A stretch of 37,828 nucleotides of DNA. Origin: a virus. The notes below the pieces were generated by a model, which had not been told where the DNA came from, did not search any database, and saw nothing but the letters and a program-made list of their open reading frames with translations. The stretch is from positions 1 through 37,828 of the IMG/VR virus record IMGVR_UViG_3300043772_001253, one strand, 5' to 3'. Numbering within the stretch: position 1 is the stretch's first letter; each line of letters starts with the position of its first letter. Below are positions 7,974-17,462 of this stretch, piece after piece. Position numbers and translations under genes: made by a program.

Positions 7974-8197
7974 TGCTCAAAATGTTTACCAGTTAGCCCA
8001 AAGTAAAGGCTTTTCAATCGCTCTTCCGTTTCAATATAATGCCTTATGTTCAATGGGTTGTAACTAAAATCTTCATTTAGCGTGATTATATCGCCAAGTT
8101 CGTAAACCCAAATCTTACCTCCGTATAAAGGATGAGATGGGCAAATAAACCTTTTAACAAATCCCCAATAAAAAAGTTTGCTTTCGGTTAGTTTCAT
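7970..8197 (-). CDS. Small hypothetical protein in the sugar cluster
   Basis: 75 residues, start ATG 8197, coupled by ATGA overlaps to both neighbours. It begins MKLTESKLFYWGFVKRFICP and contains KIWVYELGDIITLNEDFSYN, which could form a small beta barrel. It has no transmembrane segment, catalytic motif or recognised domain. Its position between a glycosyltransferase-like gene and an FkbM methyltransferase suggests a link to the same modification, but nothing in the sequence proves this. Confidence 0.6.
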   Translation of the reverse strand: MKLTESKLFYWGFVKRFICPSHPLYGGKIWVYELGDIITLNEDFSYNPLNIRHYIETEERLKSLYFGLTGKHFEQ

Positions 8198-8874
8198 TTG
8201 ATTTGCGCTAAAACATCGTTAGTAATTCCGCCCCAACTCCAAAACTGCATTGCTTTAATCTTTGGCATATCAGCCCCGTTGGTATCTTTGAAAACGTAAC
8301 CTTTTGGCTCATGTACTTCGGCAAATGCACCCATCACATTAAATTCCGAAAAGGAACGATAAGGCACACGACTTAGGTAAGTGAACAGCGGTAATTTGTG
8401 AACTTCCTCTAAATACATACACACGTTCTTTAGCGTTTTTGTGTGGTAAACTAAAGGCATCCTACGCATATACTCCCACTCGACCATGTATTTCATCGCT
8501 TGCTCGGTTATCGGTTGCCAAGGACAATCTATTTCGGAGTAACGTGTTTTCCAAATTATCGGTTTGCCATTCTCAAAGTACTCATTAACATCCAACGGTT
8601 CGACTGCAATCACATCGCTATCCCAAAACACAACGGCATCGGCATCGCTATATTTCCACGCTTCCAACTTGGTTAGCTGCTGCCCAATATATCCATCAGC
8701 AAGGTCAGGTACTTGAACCACTATTTCAGCGGTTAGGTGTTCTAATCCTCTTGGGGTTGGTGTGCAAATAACGATATTACGGTAGCCCGTTACGTGCTTT
8801 TGAATAGATGCAAGGGCTAAGTGCAGCCATTCGTAGTCCTTTGGATAGGTGCGGCAAACTATGTCTATTTGCAT
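8194..8874 (-). CDS. Putative GT-A glycosyltransferase
   Basis: 226 residues, start ATG 8874. The N-terminus (MQIDIVCRTYPKDYEWLHLA) has the beta-alpha pattern of GT-A nucleotide-sugar enzymes; VVFWDSDVIAVEPLD at 81-95 supplies a DxD-type metal site (D85, D87). It resembles the DUF6492-like glycosyltransferases that occur in bacterial and phage sugar clusters. It would transfer a sugar from a nucleotide donor in the cytoplasm. It overlaps its upstream neighbour, a second GT-like protein, by 10 bases. The acceptor is unknown: phage protein, phage DNA or host glycan are all possible. Confidence 0.7.
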   Translation of the reverse strand: MQIDIVCRTYPKDYEWLHLALASIQKHVTGYRNIVICTPTPRGLEHLTAEIVVQVPDLADGYIGQQLTKLEAWKYSDADAVVFWDSDVIAVEPLDVNEYFENGKPIIWKTRYSEIDCPWQPITEQAMKYMVEWEYMRRMPLVYHTKTLKNVCMYLEEVHKLPLFTYLSRVPYRSFSEFNVMGAFAEVHEPKGYVFKDTNGADMPKIKAMQFWSWGGITNDVLAQIK

Positions 8875-9548
8875 TTGGCTTGTATAAGTCTAAATACCGT
8901 GTTGTTTATATCCTGTGGCCGCCCTCTTTCTAAGTAGTTTTCTACCCAACTAAAGTGTCGTGTCATTCTTTGCCATTCCTCCGCGTTGTACTGAACGGGG
9001 TGTCTTTCGTGCATGAAGATAGGCTCTTTGACCAGAAACAACTGCACGCGGCTCATAATAAAGCGATACGGTAGCCAATAATCCCACCACGTTTGCCCCA
9101 TAGCGAATAGCGTGTGAGGTATCAAATCGTAATAGTCGGAGTGAATAAAGAAAACGTCAAAGCCATTAGGGTATAGCTTTTGGTCTTGAAAATCGCGGTT
9201 AAAATCCGTTCGGTTGCAGAATACTAATCCTTCCTTGCACTTGCTGAAATACTCCGATACCGCACCCCTCAAAATAATGTCGCTATTGATTAGCATTATT
9301 GATTCAAACCCGTTATTCCTTGCGTGGTCTATAAATGAGCCAATCAGAATATAAGGTGCTTTGTATATCCCTTTGGTTGTAATTGTTACCTCGACAAACT
9401 CAATATCGTAGCGGTCTTTAAGTAGCGAAATTTCGCTGGCAGTGTTCAAAGATATAACTCGGCAACCTTGTGCCTTCCAACTTTCAACTGCTTTTATTTG
9501 TGCGTCACCAATCGCGTGGCGTGGTGAAATAGACGTTAGTGAAATCAA
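8865..9548 (-). CDS. Second putative GT-A glycosyltransferase
   Basis: 227 residues, start ATG 9548 (ATGA overlap with the upstream small gene). The N-terminus (MISLTSISPRHAIGDAQIKA) matches GT-A-like proteins that open with a 'sI.PrH' motif; the metal site is probably SIMLINSDIIL (S89, D90), an xSD variant of DxD. The C-terminal half (PNGFDVFFIHSDYYDL, GQTWWDYWLPYR) has the aromatic residues often seen in acceptor pockets. It is paired with the gene at 8194-8874 and could act sequentially with it. The family call is from pattern only. Confidence 0.6.
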   Translation of the reverse strand: MISLTSISPRHAIGDAQIKAVESWKAQGCRVISLNTASEISLLKDRYDIEFVEVTITTKGIYKAPYILIGSFIDHARNNGFESIMLINSDIILRGAVSEYFSKCKEGLVFCNRTDFNRDFQDQKLYPNGFDVFFIHSDYYDLIPHTLFAMGQTWWDYWLPYRFIMSRVQLFLVKEPIFMHERHPVQYNAEEWQRMTRHFSWVENYLERGRPQDINNTVFRLIQAKCK

Positions 9549-9760
9549 TTCGATGTGGCTAAAACAATATCCCTTTCAGAACTTAACTCAATCCCGTAGC
9601 ACCAGCTTTCATCCTTTGAGTTGCTTACTCCATACATAACAGCGTTACAAGGTTTCAGAGTGATGGCAACTACCATTAGTCGTTCCTGTTCCTTATCCAT
9701 TTTTAGGTAAACAAACTCACCGATATTGAACTCGATAACGTGACCCGTTTTGATAAGCAT
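9545..9760 (-). CDS. Conserved small phage protein
   Basis: 71 residues, start ATG 9760, ending in an ATGA overlap. It reads as a small all-beta domain: FNIGEFVYLKMDKEQERLMV followed by ITLKPCNAVMYGVSNSKD and a C-terminal SSERDIVLA. This 'iGe.VyLktD.eq..rlV..I...p' pattern recurs in small proteins of Bacteroidota phages, with no known function. It separates the minor head gene from the sugar cluster. Confidence 0.65.
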   Translation of the reverse strand: MLIKTGHVIEFNIGEFVYLKMDKEQERLMVVAITLKPCNAVMYGVSNSKDESWCYGIELSSERDIVLATSN

Positions 9761-9774
9761 TCGGCAAAATTAAA

Positions 9775-10707
9775 CTATATTCCCAATAGTTTACGGGTTT
9801 TTGCACTTGGCGAATAGAATCCTTTAGCTATTGCCTCCTTCAAAGTTTCAATAGGTACGGATGCTTCGGAAACGGGTAGTATAGAATGCTGGCAATTATA
9901 GCCACCAGCATAGGCGAAGATTGTACTTGAATCAGTAGCTCGATTCATTCCCGCCCATCCTTTGCCTGTGTTGCATTCGCCTAAATTCTCTTTGTTACCC
10001 CAGCTTTCAATCTCTTTTTTGTGGTACCATTTGCCGTTGCGCTTTTCACAAAAGCATCTGGTCGTATCCATTAAACCGCCCGTGTACCGGTACCATTCTA
10101 AGCCTAAGTCTGCTGCGATAATCTCGGTAAACGCCCTATCAGTTGTGCCAATGGTATCGGTTACAAGTTGCCGCGAATAAGCAAGCAAACGCCCGTCATA
10201 GTTTGGCGTGCCTACTATTGAATCAGTTACGCTCACCAACAAATCGGAGTAGCTGGCTTTGGTTTCGATGCCTGTGAGTAGCGTTTCAAATACGGGATTT
10301 AACACGGCTTCATCAATACCGTTCACTAATTGACCAACTAATTGAGCCCGTCTTGCCGCGTATGTTTGGGCTGCAAATGTGGTTTCTATTCCTTGCCCGC
10401 CTAAAGTTGTCATGTAAGCTGTGGATGTCGCTTGCTGCTGAATAAAGTCTTTATTCAACTCACCTATCACTGCGGCATATTCGCCTTGCGTCATGTAAGC
10501 CCGTAAGTCCTCAAGTATAGCCGTGACCGTTCTAAGGTTTGCGCCTGTTTGGTCAACTACTCCGTTGGTGGTCGTTAGCTTAGCCATTAACCGCGTTAAT
10601 CGTGCAGCTATCTTTGGCTGTATACCAGTCACTCGATTAACCCAACTGTCAGGAATATCCGTTAGGCCGTTTACCTTGTCGCGGAGTAGTTCGGCTGCGG
10701 TGGGCAT
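9775..10707 (-). CDS. Putative minor head protein (Mu gpF/SPP1 gp7-like C-terminus)
   Basis: 310 residues, start ATG 10707. The N-terminal 200 residues are helical (LLRDKVNGLTDIPDSWVNRV); the C-terminal part has WYRYTGGLMDTTRCFCEKRN, GKWYHKKEIESWG and GGYNCQHSILPVS. The last segments resemble the head-morphogenesis domain of Mu gpF-like minor head proteins, whose conserved core has R-x-x-C and G-x-N-C-x-H. Such proteins sit at the portal vertex inside the head. The gene lies between tail-tip genes and the sugar cluster, unusual since it normally follows the portal gene. Moderately sure. Confidence 0.6.
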   Translation of the reverse strand: MPTAAELLRDKVNGLTDIPDSWVNRVTGIQPKIAARLTRLMAKLTTTNGVVDQTGANLRTVTAILEDLRAYMTQGEYAAVIGELNKDFIQQQATSTAYMTTLGGQGIETTFAAQTYAARRAQLVGQLVNGIDEAVLNPVFETLLTGIETKASYSDLLVSVTDSIVGTPNYDGRLLAYSRQLVTDTIGTTDRAFTEIIAADLGLEWYRYTGGLMDTTRCFCEKRNGKWYHKKEIESWGNKENLGECNTGKGWAGMNRATDSSTIFAYAGGYNCQHSILPVSEASVPIETLKEAIAKGFYSPSAKTRKLLGI

Positions 10708-10708
10708 T

Positions 10709-11254
10709 CTAAGGCGTTGGTAGAACTAGGTAAGTAAGTACCACTTTTAGACTGCTGTTACCTAATGTGGGAGCAATATCGGTAGTTAAATAAACATCGC
10801 TACCATCTAATAATTGCACATCACCAACCGCGCCTAAGCGATTACTCATTTGGACTGCGCTATATGTTACAAAACCAAATATAGAACCGTCTGCTTCCAT
10901 AATTCTATTAGCAAAATCAGTAGTGGTAACACATAAAACTGATGCACCAGCATAGGCTAAAGTATTCGGAGTATAATATACATCGCAACCCAAAGGTTTA
11001 ATGTAAAAACCCGCATCGGGCGCAATCCCAAACGCAATAGGGCTAGCTAATAATGTTAGTATTTGCGCACTAGAAACGCTTACCGTCTTTTGCATTATAC
11101 AATAGCAATCATTCAACACTTGCGCCTGTGCCACCGCTTCATTAAATGGCGTTTGTGTGGTGTCACCGCTTGCCGTGAAAGTCATTACGGCATCTGCCGA
11201 TGTGATTGCCGCGGCTGCCTTTGCGGGTAAATTATTGACGTTAATACTTGCCAT
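10709..11254 (-). CDS. Putative virion surface/tail-associated protein
   Basis: 181 residues, start ATG 11254. The N-terminus (MASINVNNLPAKAAAAITSA) and the repeated pattern of small residues and beta strands (SVSSAQILTLLASPIAFGIA, LKVVLTYLVLPTP) suggest a beta-rich structural protein. It is followed by the minor head gene after one base and preceded by two large tail proteins, so a tail-tip or fibre decoration role is likely. No enzymatic motif is seen and the family is not recognised. Confidence 0.5.
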   Translation of the reverse strand: MASINVNNLPAKAAAAITSADAVMTFTASGDTTQTPFNEAVAQAQVLNDCYCIMQKTVSVSSAQILTLLASPIAFGIAPDAGFYIKPLGCDVYYTPNTLAYAGASVLCVTTTDFANRIMEADGSIFGFVTYSAVQMSNRLGAVGDVQLLDGSDVYLTTDIAPTLGNSSLKVVLTYLVLPTP

Positions 11255-11256
11255 CT

Positions 11257-12882
11257 TTATATCGGTTTAGGTATGTTTATTGTCTTGCCTGTTGATGTGT
11301 TTAATATAGGCTTGCGTGTGCCTACGTTTACCTCCAATTCGATACCATTAACATCGCATCCCAAAGGCACACCGTCTGCGCAAGGTCGTTTCTCGGTTAA
11401 TTCTACGGCATCGCTGAACGTATAAGTAGCAACTCCGAAATCAACTTCATCGCTCCAGCTTATCGAAGGCGGTTCTTCATCTTCGCAGAATGAAGCCCTA
11501 CCGTCTAAATATACATTGTCAAAGCCTAATGTCAAACGCATAAAGTCATGCACGTATTCGGGTGCACCGTAAGCAAAAGACCGCGCCTTTCGAGTACGCA
11601 TATAGGTAGTCTTTTTCTGACCTGTGCTGAACTCATAGGCTTCACGGGTAGTTGGATAACTCGAAGTCCTCAAAGTTGATTCTAAGCGAATAGTCGGGTT
11701 AAATCCCGTGCCAACAAATCCCATATTAAACTGGTCACCATTACCACAGGCTGAAACAAGTACGGTGCATTGGCAAAAGGTGTCTTTTAATTCAAACGCC
11801 ACGCTTCGATAAGTTGCAATCGGAGTAACCGCTTCAATAGTGAAATCGGTAATCAATACGAAATGCAAAGTAGCAATGTCCAACTCAAAGATAAAACGCA
11901 AATCTAACGGGTCATCGTTTGTAAAAGCTGGGGTTATTACTTCGGTATACGTGCCATCTGCTGTATACACAACCCCGTTAGTAGTTCCCGCCCTAAATTG
12001 AAACGTATCAGCTCCTTGCATTCCGCTAATGGTAAACGTAATCGTGTAGGCTACATCGCGGCAAAGTACCGCCCTACGTCTAACGTAGTGTGAAGCGGTT
12101 GTAATCGCGCTTGCTTGCATTTGCCCACCGCTAATAACAATTAAGTCATCACCGCCAGCGTATACATCCCATTGCGCCTGACTTTGGAAGTCATCGCCAG
12201 CAAATCCAAACTGCGAGCATTGGCAAGGGTCGTAAGCAGTTAGATAGTAGCAGCCATTAGGTATGTCTAAATCATTCCATTCTACATTGTAAGTCAAAAA
12301 ACCATTGTTGTAAGTTACTCCTGTATCGGGCAAACCAAAAGCTAATAGCACACCATCGTTAGAATAAATACCAAAATGCACCCGTGTTAATATCGGTTTC
12401 ATTATTACGTTGGCAACTGTACCGCCTAACGCTGCATTAAAAAAGAACTCTACGTAAGTCTTTCCAACGCTTTCAAACGTATACGTGTACGTTCCACTTG
12501 CTGAATACGGTATAATCGTGCCATCGCTAAAGTTCAGCAGCATCAACCCGTTATTTACCACAATCGTAAACTCCAACTCGTAATATAAACCGCTTGCGTT
12601 GGCTATTGCTTGCCGAATGTAACCAGCACCGCCAATAGGTGAAACAGCCCTTGTATCGGGGAACGTCCACAATCCACCTTGTATCCAGTCAACTCCACCG
12701 CCTGTAAAGTTGCCATCTATCGTTTCGCTAAACGTATTAGCGCAAGCCCCGTAAGCGAATTGAATGGATGTAACGTCTGTGCTACCTTGTATCTTTTGCA
12801 TCCATCCCTCATAACATGGTAGGGTGCAGTTGTCCTCTAATCCAAATGGAAGCGGTTGGTATGGGATTAGGTCAAGGCTCAT
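11257..12882 (-). CDS. Large beta-rich tail-tip/fibre protein
   Basis: 541 residues, start ATG 12882 (ATGA overlap with 12879-14900). It is rich in aromatic residues, glycine and short beta strands (FAGDDFQSQAQWDVYAGGDD, VFQFRAGTTNG-like stretches), and three segments look like carbohydrate-binding-module jelly rolls (around residues 45-170, 225-345). The C-terminal part contains the sequence RSFAYGAPEYVHDFMRLTLG, which may mediate tail attachment. A role in the distal tail and host-surface glycan contact is likely. Evidence is position and composition, not a recognised family. Confidence 0.55.
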   Translation of the reverse strand: MSLDLIPYQPLPFGLEDNCTLPCYEGWMQKIQGSTDVTSIQFAYGACANTFSETIDGNFTGGGVDWIQGGLWTFPDTRAVSPIGGAGYIRQAIANASGLYYELEFTIVVNNGLMLLNFSDGTIIPYSASGTYTYTFESVGKTYVEFFFNAALGGTVANVIMKPILTRVHFGIYSNDGVLLAFGLPDTGVTYNNGFLTYNVEWNDLDIPNGCYYLTAYDPCQCSQFGFAGDDFQSQAQWDVYAGGDDLIVISGGQMQASAITTASHYVRRRAVLCRDVAYTITFTISGMQGADTFQFRAGTTNGVVYTADGTYTEVITPAFTNDDPLDLRFIFELDIATLHFVLITDFTIEAVTPIATYRSVAFELKDTFCQCTVLVSACGNGDQFNMGFVGTGFNPTIRLESTLRTSSYPTTREAYEFSTGQKKTTYMRTRKARSFAYGAPEYVHDFMRLTLGFDNVYLDGRASFCEDEEPPSISWSDEVDFGVATYTFSDAVELTEKRPCADGVPLGCDVNGIELEVNVGTRKPILNTSTGKTINIPKPI

Positions 12883-14900
12883 GTAGTAATAAGGCTAATG
12901 TTCACCGTATTTTTCAAAGGGCTAAAGGTAGCCTTTTCAAGATAACCCGTTTTGTAGCCATTCACAAAAGTAAGCCCTAATTCGCTGTTTGGATTGTTTA
13001 GCAAAGTCACTTGGTCTGTAAACGCCATAGGGTAATCAAACGTCCTTCTTACTGAATATCGTTTCGTTCCTGTATTGGTTTGGATAATCGGGCGGGATTG
13101 GATAACGCTTGTAGTTTCCCAAAAGGTTTGCCCAGTAGTTCCAATTATTTGTATTTCAGTAGGAAATGCAATTTCATTAACTAATTGATGCACCGCAAAA
13201 TTATATGTGAAATAGTCACCAACATCGTAGGATATAAACGGTGATTGCCATTGCGCTAAATCGTTTGCAGTTGGTGCGCCAGTTGTTATCCTATCCCATC
13301 TCGGGCTATGTATTTGTTCCAATAAAGTGCCGCTCGAATCGTAACGACTAACTACTAACCAAAGATATTGAATAACACCAATTGAACTTGTTGTGCTGTT
13401 TGTCCAAAGTGCTGACAAATAAAACGATGCAAGCCCGCTGAATTGCGGTGTCCATCTTGGAAAATTACCGTCCGTTATTGATAAGGTGGGGTCGTAGGTT
13501 GCATCTTGGTCTAAGTTTTCAAGCGTACAAGGTGCAGCCGCTGACTGTAAAGCCGTTGCAAATACGTTACCCATTAGAGGTACTGCCAATGCGTTTGCAA
13601 ATGGTGCAGTGGGGTTTCTCCAACTATTAGATAAAACAGATTCAGCGTTAAATTGGTTAACGTCCGATTGCAAAGAATAATCTACTGTTTGCCCAACCCA
13701 ATAATCAGCATACCGAGCAATTACTTCTTTATTTGTGTAGGCTTCATTATACCAAAACTGCCCAACACCTAATGGGTCGCTTTGGTCGGCTTGGTCGTTT
13801 ATAGCCGAATCCCTTTGTATAATGAAAGCCGAAATGTCCTCAATATCGTTTGCTGTAAATTCAAGTAGTTCCTGTATTGCGCTTGGGTCAGTTGTTACGT
13901 TGGCAATGTTTGAAAGGTCTAAGATTGATTCATTATTGCACGTTCCTGTAAAAGAATATGTTTCATCGTTAAACCCAAAATAACGAACCTTAGTTGAGGC
14001 GTTGCAAGTAGTGGCAAGTTCATCGCAGTTAGCTGGCGTAATAATTATCGCGCCAACTTTTACCGCTGAATAAAGTATCTCCTCCACAAAAGAAAGTTCA
14101 ACATCGTTTACATTTTGGAATACGTGAGTAACACCCGCTTGCTTAAAAAAGTCTACGTGTTCAACTATTAAAGTTGGAACTCCCGAAACATCCTTAACCG
14201 CCATTGCTAAGTTCCAATTCTTTCGCGCCCAATCGTATAAATCTTGAAAAGCAACCGTTGGGGCAATCACGCTTTGATTGTTGGCCGTTGCGTTTATGCT
14301 TGCTCTTATTGCGCCAGCAGAAGTAACCCAATCCCACCTACCTAATCCACTTTGAAAGAATGAAGATTGAAACGCTACAATACCGTCCGACATCCATGCA
14401 ACGGAGTAAGCCATCATGTCAAACATAGACCAACCCGAACACCCATACGCATTAAATACGCCCGTAGACGGTAAGAATAGCTTAACGGGAATAACAGTTG
14501 GCGGAGTAATTGCAACACCGTTCTTTGATTCGGTTACCGTTGCCGAAAAGTTTAGCTTTCGGTTGTTTTGAATCCTTGCCGTAAATGCGTTATCTTCAAA
14601 TTTAACTTGAACGCTGCACCGCGATTCATTAAAAACGCAAGCCGTGATAAAGATAACCGCGTTAAAGTTGATATAATTGCACCCTTGCGTTATTCGTATT
14701 TGAGCATCTACAAGGTCGCACACATCGTTAGCCGTGTACTTCGCATAAAGTAAAGCATAGGCATCACCGTAAAATGTGTAGGCCTGTGAGTAATCTACAT
14801 TGTAAATTGCATTATCATAATCATACGTCAAAGGAATTGCAGTGTCCTCCCATTCTGCGGGGTCGCTTACGATTTGCCCATCAAATAGAAAAGTTACCAT
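12879..14900 (-). CDS. Tail-tip/baseplate hub-like protein
   Basis: 673 residues, start ATG 14900, overlapping the tape measure stop by 7 bases. Siphophages place the distal tail and tail-associated hub genes directly after the tape measure. The N-terminus (MVTFLFDGQIVSDPAEWEDT) is beta-rich. A helical segment FQDLYDWARKNWNLAMAVKD is followed by VPTLIVEHVDFF and strands resembling gp27-like hub barrels. There is no visible peptidase or lysozyme motif. It probably forms the hub that closes the tail tip and binds the fibre-like product downstream. Assignment is from position and length. Confidence 0.6.
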   Translation of the reverse strand: MVTFLFDGQIVSDPAEWEDTAIPLTYDYDNAIYNVDYSQAYTFYGDAYALLYAKYTANDVCDLVDAQIRITQGCNYINFNAVIFITACVFNESRCSVQVKFEDNAFTARIQNNRKLNFSATVTESKNGVAITPPTVIPVKLFLPSTGVFNAYGCSGWSMFDMMAYSVAWMSDGIVAFQSSFFQSGLGRWDWVTSAGAIRASINATANNQSVIAPTVAFQDLYDWARKNWNLAMAVKDVSGVPTLIVEHVDFFKQAGVTHVFQNVNDVELSFVEEILYSAVKVGAIIITPANCDELATTCNASTKVRYFGFNDETYSFTGTCNNESILDLSNIANVTTDPSAIQELLEFTANDIEDISAFIIQRDSAINDQADQSDPLGVGQFWYNEAYTNKEVIARYADYWVGQTVDYSLQSDVNQFNAESVLSNSWRNPTAPFANALAVPLMGNVFATALQSAAAPCTLENLDQDATYDPTLSITDGNFPRWTPQFSGLASFYLSALWTNSTTSSIGVIQYLWLVVSRYDSSGTLLEQIHSPRWDRITTGAPTANDLAQWQSPFISYDVGDYFTYNFAVHQLVNEIAFPTEIQIIGTTGQTFWETTSVIQSRPIIQTNTGTKRYSVRRTFDYPMAFTDQVTLLNNPNSELGLTFVNGYKTGYLEKATFSPLKNTVNISLITT

Positions 14901-17161
14901 GTTTTACGTGCGTTGAATTTATTACCTTTTAACTCTTTAGCCAACATTTTAAATCCAGCTACATCGGCCGCCCTATGCCTATCCATTGCCGCGATAATGT
15001 TATGGTCTTTAAGATTAGCGGTTAACCCGTTCAATTCTGCGCTTTTTCCTATATCACTCATACCGCTTAACATAACTGAATCCAACGCTGGCTTTACATA
15101 GTTGCTTAGGATGTACTTTTCTGCAAGTCCTTTGTTCATCGCTTCTAAAAGTCCTTTGTGCTTGCTTGTTTCCTTTGCCGTGATAACGCTTTCGCCTTTT
15201 GAAAGTTTTGCATGGATTGAATCACTTGTTGCCGTTCCTTCGCCTTGCAAACCAACCACACCTTTTGCAAATTGCGGTACGGGCGTTGCAATAATACTAC
15301 CTATTTCGATAAGACCAGCCGCGCCAATTAATGCCGCCATAGCTATACTAAATGGACCGACTGGTGGCGTTCCTAAAGCCGCAACTACTGCACTTGCAAG
15401 GTTAACAGTTGCCGCAAGTATAGCCGCCTGTTTCTGTGCCTCGGCATTCTTACGCATTGCTTCCTTTCGTTTCCTATCATATTCTTCGCGGGTTATTTCA
15501 CCACGCTCTAAAGCCAATTCTAATTGGTTAAGTTCGTTTTCAGTAGCGGAGTTTTGAGCGTTTGAAATTGCACTAATTAGCCCTTGCATTGCACCAGCTA
15601 CTTGTTGAAACTCTTGCAATTCACGCTCTAACTGCGCCTGTTTGGCTTCGGCCGTTTCCGCGTCTAACCCCGCTTTTTTATCTGCTAACTCTTTGTTTAT
15701 CGCGAATATACGGTCGCTATGGTCTTGTTCCGCTTGCTCAATCAATTTATCCCGTTCCTTTTCCAGTAGTACAATTGCAGCAGTTTGTTCTTCCACACTT
15801 GAGACTTGTTCCTCCCCAGCATTTATAACAAATGCAAGGTCTTTCTCATAGTTCCTTTGAATATCAGCTAATTCAGCATCCCTTATTTCTTCGCTTGTGG
15901 TAGCCAAATACCGCTCAATATCTAACAACATTTGCGCCATGTCCTCCGCAATCTTTACCCGTTCCTTTGCGGTTTCTTCACTGTATTTTAGTTCCTGTGC
16001 CGCAATCTTTTCACGTTCGGCAAGTGCATCGGCTTCAATCTTCGCCCGTTCGTCTGCTGCTGCCTTTGCTTTAGCTTGAACTTGGTTTTCAATCGCTTGG
16101 ATTTGCATAAGTAACCGCCTTTGCTTGCCCGCGCTTTCTTCGCGTATTGCGGCTAAGTTGGTCTCGGCTTCGGCTATCTTGTCTAAGTTTTCTGCGCTGT
16201 CATCGGTCAAACGCATTTCTTCTTTTGCAATTCTAACTGCTTCCTCCCCATTCTTTAATCGTTTAACAAGTAGCGCATCTTCAATAGCCGCGGCTTCTTT
16301 TGCCTTTGCAATCCTAACATCTATTGCCAGCGATTCATCGGCAGCGGCAAGTTGTAACTCTTTAATTTGAGCGCGACTATTTGCACGTTCAACATTCAAC
16401 GCCCTATCAGATTCGGCTAATTTATTTGCGGCTTCTTGTAACTTAATAGCAGCAGCAACACTTACTTGTAAATCTGCGCTTAGGTTCTTTGCGCCCTTGC
16501 CAAGTGCAATAAGTACCGCTGTTGTTGGATTAAGTTTTAACGATGCTTCACCTAATGCAAGTACGGCCTGTTTGCCGCTTTCCATTGCGCCCGAAAAGTC
16601 ACGTGCAAATAATTGACCCATTGCCTTGCCAAGCAATCCAACCCCGTTAATGATGTTCGTTATTTGGTCACCTACATAAGTCTTAACCCCGTTTCCAAAA
16701 TCCCTTAAGGCTTTAGTTGGGTTGCTGAATGCGTTTACAATTACTTCGCCTAAGTCCTCAAATAAATTACCAATCGTTTCAACTACCTGACCAAGCGCGG
16801 CCATAATAATCTTAAAGCGGTTTGCGGCTTTTTCAGAACTTGCAAAGTAGGCGGCAACTGAACCAAGAACAACTACCAACGCGCCTAACCCCGTGGCTAT
16901 AAGTGCGCCAGTTAAGGTTTTTAGAGTCACCACCATAGACATAACAGCAGTCCTAAATGTAGTGAATGCCGTGGTTGCCGCTGCTACTTGTGGGCTAATC
17001 AATCCAACGGATGCAACCGCATTTGCCCCTAAGTCCTTAAACCCTTTTGATGTTTTTGCGGTTTCCTTATCTACGTCCGCAACTTTACCAGCTAACTTGT
17101 CAAGATTAGAGGTGGCATCATTTACATCAACCCTATACTTTGCTACTATTTCGTCCGCCAT
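14894..17161 (-). CDS. Tape measure protein
   Basis: 755 residues, start ATG 17161. The protein sets tail length and is ejected with DNA. Seen: a hydrophobic stretch at about residues 73-108 (GALIATGLGALVVVLGSVAA), a second near 585-625, and a long charged coiled coil between about 230 and 570 (AADERAKIEADALAEREKIA). The C-terminus has the conserved GTATSDSIHAKLSKGESVIT segment that I associate with tape measures of Bacteroidota phages. Its start overlaps the end of the chaperone extension by 29 bases, the classic chaperone-tape measure arrangement. The encoded length implies a tail of roughly 100 nm by the usual 1.5 angstrom per residue rule. Confidence 0.93.
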   Translation of the reverse strand: MADEIVAKYRVDVNDATSNLDKLAGKVADVDKETAKTSKGFKDLGANAVASVGLISPQVAAATTAFTTFRTAVMSMVVTLKTLTGALIATGLGALVVVLGSVAAYFASSEKAANRFKIIMAALGQVVETIGNLFEDLGEVIVNAFSNPTKALRDFGNGVKTYVGDQITNIINGVGLLGKAMGQLFARDFSGAMESGKQAVLALGEASLKLNPTTAVLIALGKGAKNLSADLQVSVAAAIKLQEAANKLAESDRALNVERANSRAQIKELQLAAADESLAIDVRIAKAKEAAAIEDALLVKRLKNGEEAVRIAKEEMRLTDDSAENLDKIAEAETNLAAIREESAGKQRRLLMQIQAIENQVQAKAKAAADERAKIEADALAEREKIAAQELKYSEETAKERVKIAEDMAQMLLDIERYLATTSEEIRDAELADIQRNYEKDLAFVINAGEEQVSSVEEQTAAIVLLEKERDKLIEQAEQDHSDRIFAINKELADKKAGLDAETAEAKQAQLERELQEFQQVAGAMQGLISAISNAQNSATENELNQLELALERGEITREEYDRKRKEAMRKNAEAQKQAAILAATVNLASAVVAALGTPPVGPFSIAMAALIGAAGLIEIGSIIATPVPQFAKGVVGLQGEGTATSDSIHAKLSKGESVITAKETSKHKGLLEAMNKGLAEKYILSNYVKPALDSVMLSGMSDIGKSAELNGLTANLKDHNIIAAMDRHRAADVAGFKMLAKELKGNKFNARKTW

Positions 17162-17462
17162 TCTTTGCCTGTTTAATCTCGCTTAACCGCGATTCCACAA
17201 AGGTAAACAATTCCAAAAGGAAGTCGGAACGCCCCATATCCCGTAGCCTTGCGAACCCGTCTGAATCCTTACCCATAAAGCGAAGGAAGCGCGTCCACTC
17301 TAATCGCTGCTTGCTTATTCTGTTGTGGGCTGTTCTGAACGCAATATCGACCACCTTCTTTTCAGGTTTTCGCTTACCTGTTGAAAGTTTCTCAATAAGG
17401 CTGTTGCATCGGTCTTGGAAACTGTTAGCCCGTTTAATAGTTTTATGAACATGGGCAGTCGA
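17133..17462 (-). CDS. Tail-assembly chaperone, -1 frame extension (gpGT-like)
   Basis: This frame is -1 relative to the upstream gene 17315-17929 and is open without stops from the T9 run at 17462-17470 to TAG/TAA at 17133. It lacks an ATG near its start; the only possible independent initiation is GTG 17354. A -1 slip on TTT TTT TTT would fuse residues 1-156 of the upstream protein to these 109 residues, giving about 265 residues. The section from 17354 (VVDIAFRTAHNRISKQRLEW) has good coding character. This is the position where lambda and most siphoviruses make the long tail chaperone that binds the tape measure. Alternative: a separate GTG-started gene of 73 residues. Confidence 0.6.
   Translation of the reverse strand, partial: STAHVHKTIKRANSFQDRCNSLIEKLSTGKRKPEKKVVDIAFRTAHNRISKQRLEWTRFLRFMGKDSDGFARLRDMGRSDFLLELFTFVESRLSEIKQAKNGGRNSSKV

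Noticed and set aside
15102-15557. Plus-strand frame of 151 codons
   Set aside because: It lies entirely opposite the coiled-coil region of the tape measure gene, whose biased codons create long antisense frames; no start signal or overlap with other genes.
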